Shown: piece by piece, positions 29,146-34,179 of the stretch
Position numbering within the stretch: the first letter of the stretch is position 1
Layout: each line of letters starts with the position of its first letter
Source: Roseinatronobacter sp.
Lineage (GTDB): Bacteria > Pseudomonadota > Alphaproteobacteria > Rhodobacterales > Rhodobacteraceae
Direction: 5' to 3'
DNA length: 34,179 bases
NCBI GenBank assembly: GCA_022565265.1
Contig: JAIUNA010000004.1
Span: forward strand, 1-34,179
Translations under genes and position numbers: made by a program
Notes under the pieces: generated by a model
The model's database searches: none
The model's input: only the letters and a program-made list of their open reading frames with translations
Told to the model about the DNA's origin: nothing

Positions 29146-31323
29146 TCACCGCTTCCCCCGCCGCTTCACGCCGCCCCGCTGCCCCGGCCTACCCGCGGTT
29201 GACCGGGGTTTGACAGCGTGATCCACGGCATCCTCGATCACCGATTGCCGCGCAAGCGGGTCATCGGCGATGGCAAGCTCTACGGCTTCCAGCCGTTTCA
29301 CCTCGTCACGCAGGCGGGCGGCTTCTTCAAATTCCAGATTTTCGGCGGCCTTGCGCATCTCCAGCCGCAGCCCTTCCAGATGGGCTTGCAGGTTTGCGCC
29401 CGGTTTCACTTTATCAACCTTCGCTGTGACGCGGGCCATATCGGTATCGCCCTGCCACAGGCCCGATAGCACATCTTCCACATTCTTGCGCACGGTTGTG
29501 GGGGTGATCCCATGGGCCAGATTATAGGCCACCTGCTTTTCACGGCGGCGGTTGGTTTCGGCCAAGGCGCGCTCCATGCTGCCTGTAATCCTGTCAGCAT
29601 ACATGATCACGCGGCCATCGGCATTGCGCGCGGCCCGCCCGATTGTCTGCACAAGGCTTGTTTCCGAACGCAAAAACCCTTCCTTATCGGCATCCAGAAT
29701 CGCAACCAGCCCACATTCGGGAATATCCAGCCCCTCGCGCAAAAGGTTGATCCCGATCAGCACATCAAAGGCCCCCAGCCGCAGATCGCGCAAAATCTCT
29801 ATCCGTTCGATCGTATCAATATCGCTATGCATATAGCGCACGCGAATACCCTGTTCATGCAGGTATTCTGTCAGATCCTCGGCCATGCGCTTTGTCAGCA
29901 CTGTAACCAGAATGCGCAAATCGCGCAGCGCCACGCGGCGGATTTCATCCAGCAGATCATCCACCTGCATATGCACAGGGCGGATTTCCACCTCTGGATC
30001 AACCAGCCCCGTGGGCCGGATCACCTGTTCGGTGAAAACACCGCCTGTCTGTTCCAACTCCCATCCTGCCGGGGTGGCGGATACAAACACCGATTGCGGG
30101 CGCATCGCGTCCCATTCTTCAAATTTCAGGGGGCGGTTATCCATGCAGCTTGGCAGGCGGAACCCATGTTCGGCCAGCGTGAATTTGCGCCGATAGTCGC
30201 CCCGATACATGCCGCCAATCTGAGGCACGGAAACATGGCTTTCATCGGCAAACACAATCGCGGTATCGGGGATGAATTCGAACAATGTGGGCGGGGGTTC
30301 GCCCGGTGCGCGCCCTGTCAGATAGCGCGAATACTTCTCGATCCCGTTGCAAACGCCTGTGGCTTCCAGCATCTCCAGATCAAATTTTGTGCGCTGCTCC
30401 AGCCGCTGGGCCTCCAGCAATTTGCCCTCGGCCACCAACTGGTCAAGGCGCTGCTGCAATTCCCATTTTATGCCCTTGATCGCCTGCTGCATGGTTGGGC
30501 GCGGGGTAACGTAATGGCTGTTGGCATAAATGCGGATTTGCTGGAAACTGTCCGTTTTCGCACCTGTGAGGGGGTCAAATTCGGTGATTGCCTCCAATTC
30601 CTCGCCAAAAAACGATAATTTCCATGCGCGGTCGTCAAGGTGGGCGGGCCAGACCTCGATCACATCGCCGCGCACCCGAAAGCTGCCGCGCTGAAAGGCG
30701 GCATCATTGCGGCGGTATTGCTGGGCAACCATATCGGCCAGAACCTGCCGCTGGTTATAGCTTTCGCCCACTGTAAAATCCTGCGTCATGGCCGAATATG
30801 TCTCGACCGAGCCAATGCCATAGATGCAGGAGACAGAGGCCACGATGATCACATCATCGCGTTCCAGAAGCGCGCGGGTGGCGGAATGGCGCATCCGGTC
30901 GATCTGTTCATTGATCTGGGATTCTTTTTCTATGTAAGTGTCAGAGCGCGCAACATAGGCTTCGGGTTGGTAGTAATCATAATAGCTGACGAAATATTCC
31001 ACCGCGTTATCGGGGAAAAACCCTTTGAATTCGCCATAAAGCTGGGCGGCAAGGGTTTTGTTGGGGGCAAGGATGATCGCGGGGCGCTGGGTTTCCTCGA
31101 TGATCTTGGCCATTGTATAGGTCTTGCCCGTGCCCGTGGCCCCCAATAGCACCTGATTTTGTTCACCCGACAGCACCCCTTGCACCAGTTCGGCAATGGC
31201 TTTGGGCTGGTCGCCTGCGGGCTGGAACGGGCTGGACATGCGAAAGCGCCGCCCGCCTTCCAGCTTGGGGCGCGTCAGCACGGCGGGGCGTTCGGCTGGC
31301 AAATTGCTGTTGTTATGCGGCAT
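29146..31323 (-). CDS. uvrB: Excinuclease ABC subunit B
   Basis: [45 protein letters not shown]...[14 protein letters not shown]...[11 protein letters not shown]. Start uncertain (31323, 31350 or 31377). Confidence 0.97.
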   Translation of the reverse strand: MPHNNSNLPAERPAVLTRPKLEGGRRFRMSSPFQPAGDQPKAIAELVQGVLSGEQNQVLLGATGTGKTYTMAKIIEETQRPAIILAPNKTLAAQLYGEFKGFFPDNAVEYFVSYYDYYQPEAYVARSDTYIEKESQINEQIDRMRHSATRALLERDDVIIVASVSCIYGIGSVETYSAMTQDFTVGESYNQRQVLADMVAQQYRRNDAAFQRGSFRVRGDVIEVWPAHLDDRAWKLSFFGEELEAITEFDPLTGAKTDSFQQIRIYANSHYVTPRPTMQQAIKGIKWELQQRLDQLVAEGKLLEAQRLEQRTKFDLEMLEATGVCNGIEKYSRYLTGRAPGEPPPTLFEFIPDTAIVFADESHVSVPQIGGMYRGDYRRKFTLAEHGFRLPSCMDNRPLKFEEWDAMRPQSVFVSATPAGWELEQTGGVFTEQVIRPTGLVDPEVEIRPVHMQVDDLLDEIRRVALRDLRILVTVLTKRMAEDLTEYLHEQGIRVRYMHSDIDTIERIEILRDLRLGAFDVLIGINLLREGLDIPECGLVAILDADKEGFLRSETSLVQTIGRAARNADGRVIMYADRITGSMERALAETNRRREKQVAYNLAHGITPTTVRKNVEDVLSGLWQGDTDMARVTAKVDKVKPGANLQAHLEGLRLEMRKAAENLEFEEAARLRDEVKRLEAVELAIADDPLARQSVIEDAVDHAVKPRSTAGRPGQRGGVKRRGKR

Positions 31324-31478
31324 GGGTTTTCCCTTGGGGCTTTGGCGCATAGTTGGGCTTTCGCCCCTTGGGTTCAAGGGCTGAATGCGGCGCGGAGCAA
31401 TGCGCGCCCAGAAGCGGCGGGCAGGGCCTTGGAAATTTCGCGCAATGCAGGTGCAATCTCAGGCCCCGGCCCTGCAGT

Positions 31479-32783
31479 TCAGCAAATACGCCCCAGAATG
31501 ACCGGGCGGGCCGGGGCCGCGCTGTGGCCAATCTGGCAGGCGCCCAGAAAAGCCGTTGCTGCCTGTTCCGCCTGCACATCCGTTGCGGCATGCACGCGCG
31601 CAAGCGCCATGCCTTGTGTCACTCCTGCCCCCTCTGGCAGGATATCGGAAAACCCCACACGCGGATCAATCCTGTCACCCGGCTGGCGCCGCCCCCCACC
31701 AAGCGCGATAACCGCCACACCGAGTGCGCGGGTATCATAGCCCATGACGACACCCGCCATAGGGGCGGATATCTCGCGGATAACGGGCGCGGCGGGCAAG
31801 TGCCGGGCAGGCGCTTCCAGCAGATCACGCGGCCCGCCCAACCCGGCCACCATCCGGGCAAAGCGCTCTGCCGCTGCGCCAGAGGTGACGGCGCGCTCCA
31901 GCGCCATGCGCGCCTGTGCCAGATCGGGGGCAAGCCCCGCCTGTACCAGCCCTTCCGCGCCCAGCGCGCATGTCACTTCCCACAAGCGCGGATCGCGTGC
32001 GCGCCCGGTCAGGAAATCCAGCGCCACGGCCACTTCCAGCGCATTGCCCGCCGCCGGGGCCAAGGGGGCGTTCATATCGGTGAGCAGCGCCACTGTGCGA
32101 CAGCCTGCACCCTTGGCCACATCCACCAGCGCGCGGGCCAGCCCCTCGGCCTCTGCCGGGCTGGCCATGAACGCGCCATTGCCGCATTTCACATCCAGAA
32201 CCAGCGCCTCCAACCCCGCCGCCAGCTTTTTGGAGAGGATCGAGGCGGTGATAAGATCAAGCGATTCCACTGTCGCGGTCACATCTCGCACAGCATAGAA
32301 GCGCTTGTCGGCGGGGGCCAGTTCGGCGGTTTGGCCAATGATCGCGCAACCCACCTGTGCCACAAGGCGGCGCAAATGCCCCATGTCGGGGGCGGTATCA
32401 TAGCCGGGGATGGCCTCCAGCTTATCCAATGTGCCGCCCGTATGGCCAAGGCCGCGCCCCGAAATCATCGGCACATAGGCCCCGCAGGCCGCCAGCGCAG
32501 GTGCAAGCATAAGCGAGACTGTATCGCCAATCCCGCCCGTGGAATGCTTGTCGAGCACTGGCCCCTGATCCCAGTGCAACACGGCGCCGGAATCGCGCAT
32601 GGCCTCGGTCAGGCCCACGCGCTCGGCCAGCGTCATCCCCTTGAGCACGACAGCCATGGCGAATGCCCCCAGTTGCGCATCGCCCAGATCACCCGATGTT
32701 ATGCCGCCCACAAGCGCGCCAATCTCGGCGCGGGTCAGGCTGTGGCCATCGCGCTTGCGGCGGATCATCTCCTGATACAGCAT
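31479..32783 (-). CDS. deoA: Thymidine phosphorylase
   Basis: RRKRDGHSLTRAEIGALV...LDKHSTGGIGDTVSLMLAPALAACGAYVPMISGRGLGHTGGTLDKLEAIPGY. Confidence 0.96.
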   Translation of the reverse strand: MLYQEMIRRKRDGHSLTRAEIGALVGGITSGDLGDAQLGAFAMAVVLKGMTLAERVGLTEAMRDSGAVLHWDQGPVLDKHSTGGIGDTVSLMLAPALAACGAYVPMISGRGLGHTGGTLDKLEAIPGYDTAPDMGHLRRLVAQVGCAIIGQTAELAPADKRFYAVRDVTATVESLDLITASILSKKLAAGLEALVLDVKCGNGAFMASPAEAEGLARALVDVAKGAGCRTVALLTDMNAPLAPAAGNALEVAVALDFLTGRARDPRLWEVTCALGAEGLVQAGLAPDLAQARMALERAVTSGAAAERFARMVAGLGGPRDLLEAPARHLPAAPVIREISAPMAGVVMGYDTRALGVAVIALGGGRRQPGDRIDPRVGFSDILPEGAGVTQGMALARVHAATDVQAEQAATAFLGACQIGHSAAPARPVILGRIC

Positions 32784-32864
32784 GCAAGCCCCACCCTTTG
32801 CCCGTATTCAGACTTGCCTTTCCCTGCGCCAAAGGCAAGGCTTCATCAAAAGGGGGCCACCGCC

Positions 32865-33272
32865 ATGACAGACCCGCGCATTGCCGCAAGCTTTGCCCAG
32901 CAAAGCATGATGACCAGCCTGCACGCCCGTCTTGTCAGTGCCCATGCGGGGCGCTGTGTGATATCGGCCCCGCTCTTGCCGGCCTTTCGCCAGCAGCATG
33001 GCGCGGCCCATGCGGCTGTGGCCTTTGCCGTGGGCGATTCTGCGGCGGGCTATGCCGCGCTGAGCCTGATGCCGGAGGGGCAAGAGGTGATGACCGTTGA
33101 AATGAAAATCAACCTTCTGTCGCCTGCCATGGGCGAGGGGCTGGAAGCGGTGGGCGACGTGCTGCGCGCCGGGCGCAGGCTGACAGTTGTGCGCGCCGAG
33201 GTGGTGGCGCTGCAAGGCGGGGCGCGCAAGACAGTGGCGCTGTTGCAAGGCACGATGATCGGGGTTTCCTGA
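32865..33272 (+). CDS. PaaI-like hotdog-fold thioesterase
   Basis: MTDPRIAASFAQQSMMTSLHARLV...RQQHGAAHAAVAFAVGDSAAGYAALSLMPEGQEVMTVEMKINLLSPAMGEGLEAVGDVLRAGRRLTVVRAEV. Trimmed from the C-terminal end of ORF 31353..33272. Confidence 0.85.
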   Translation: MTDPRIAASFAQQSMMTSLHARLVSAHAGRCVISAPLLPAFRQQHGAAHAAVAFAVGDSAAGYAALSLMPEGQEVMTVEMKINLLSPAMGEGLEAVGDVLRAGRRLTVVRAEVVALQGGARKTVALLQGTMIGVS

Positions 33273-33335
33273 CAGCTCTGGACAAGGGGCGCGCGGATAA
33301 ATACGACACACGTTCATTACCCGAAAGTGCCCGCA

Positions 33336-34179
33336 ATGCCCACGCGCCCGACCCTTGGAAACTGGATTGGCCTGATCGCCTTGGGGCTGATCTGGGGGGC
33401 CTCTTTTCTGGGGGTGGCGATTGCGCTGGAGGGGTTCACGCCTGTCTGGCTGGCGGCAGTGCGGATTGTGATTGGCGCGCTGACATTAAGCGCCATTGCC
33501 GCAGCGCTGAAAGTGCGAGTTCCCGTATCCGGCGGGGTATTAGCCTTTGCGGCGGGGATGGGCGTCTTTTCCAATGCGTTGCCCTTCTTTTTGCTGGGCT
33601 GGTCGCAACAGCACGTGTCCTCAGGCTTCGCCGGAATCACGATGGCGGCAATCCCGCTTTTCGTGATCGGGTTTGCCCATTTCCTTATTCCCGGCGAAGG
33701 GCTGAGCCGCCAGAAATCACTTGGCTTCATGCTGGGGCTGATTGGGGTGGGGGTACTGATCGGGCCGGGGGTTCTGGCGGCCTCCGGATCGGAATTTGAA
33801 GGGTTGGCGCGGCTGGGCTGCCTTGCCGCCGCCCTAAGCTACGCGGTCGGCGCGATCCTGACGCGGCGCTGCCCCGATGTGCACCCTGTGGGCTTTGGCG
33901 TGCTCGCGCTCTGGGTGGCCAGCGCCATCATGCTGCCCGCAGCGCTGATCACCGAAGGGCTGCCGCAGATGCCCGCCATGCGCCCCTTTCTTGCGGTGCT
34001 GTATCTGGGCCTGTTGCCCACGGGCTATGCCACTTATCTGCTGGTGGGGATCATCCGCAGCGCTGGCCCCAGCTTTTTGTCACAGGTGAATTACCATGTG
34101 CCTGTCTGGTCGGTTCTGCTGGGGGTGCTGGTGCTGAACGAGGATTTGCCGGGGCGCTTTGTGCTGGCGCTTCGTATCA
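33336..34179 (+). CDS. EamA/DMT family transporter (partial, runs off right edge; absent from ORF track because no stop in window)
   Basis: Own translation: MPTRPTLGNWIGLIALGLIWGASFLGVAIALEGFTPVWLAAVRIVIGALTLS...SQQHVSSGFAGITMAAIPLFVIGFAHFLIPGE...SFLSQVNYHVPVWSVLLGVLVLNED. Confidence 0.85.
   Translation, partial: MPTRPTLGNWIGLIALGLIWGASFLGVAIALEGFTPVWLAAVRIVIGALTLSAIAAALKVRVPVSGGVLAFAAGMGVFSNALPFFLLGWSQQHVSSGFAGITMAAIPLFVIGFAHFLIPGEGLSRQKSLGFMLGLIGVGVLIGPGVLAASGSEFEGLARLGCLAAALSYAVGAILTRRCPDVHPVGFGVLALWVASAIMLPAALITEGLPQMPAMRPFLAVLYLGLLPTGYATYLLVGIIRSAGPSFLSQVNYHVPVWSVLLGVLVLNEDLPGRFVLALRI

Noticed and set aside
29512-30618. 368 aa plus-strand ORF
   Set aside because: Antisense to uvrB; no recognisable motifs.
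31353-32864. N-terminal 504 codons of the 639 aa plus-strand ORF
   Set aside because: Antisense to deoA; only the C-terminal 135 aa (from 32865) is a real thioesterase-like gene.

Overview
High-GC alphaproteobacterial chromosome, most likely Rhodobacteraceae/Paracoccaceae judging from gene content and protein similarity recalled from memory. I see no phage, IS element, CRISPR array, rRNA or tRNA. Left to right: (1) an amino-sugar segment, with the 5' end of a nagA-like gene running off the left edge, a BadF-type kinase and a divergent murQ-like etherase. (2) A large hydroxyproline-catabolism locus, about 2.1-14.6 kb: two divergent proline-racemase-superfamily enzymes, a fused AcnX-type dehydratase, a FAD amino-acid dehydrogenase, a polar amino-acid ABC transporter, a KGSADH-like aldehyde dehydrogenase, an Ldh2-type pyrroline-2-carboxylate reductase, an LhpC-like DapA-family deaminase and a GntR/FCD regulator. 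(3) Housekeeping genes: purK, purE, DUF465, hsp20, DUF1150, groEL/groES with a perfect CIRCE, ppaC, a HAD hydrolase, phaJ-like, ribF, prfC, DksA/TraR-like, hisF, hisE, EamA, CoA-binding, uvrB, deoA, a PaaI-like thioesterase and a second EamA cut by the right edge. Most notable observations: an in-frame TAA that splits the family II pyrophosphatase gene ppaC; a proline-racemase homolog with Ser/Thr in place of both catalytic Cys, inside an otherwise complete Hyp pathway; a CTAG-bounded palindromic intergenic element abutting stop codons; and a relatively AT-rich orphan membrane-protein gene behind uvrB.
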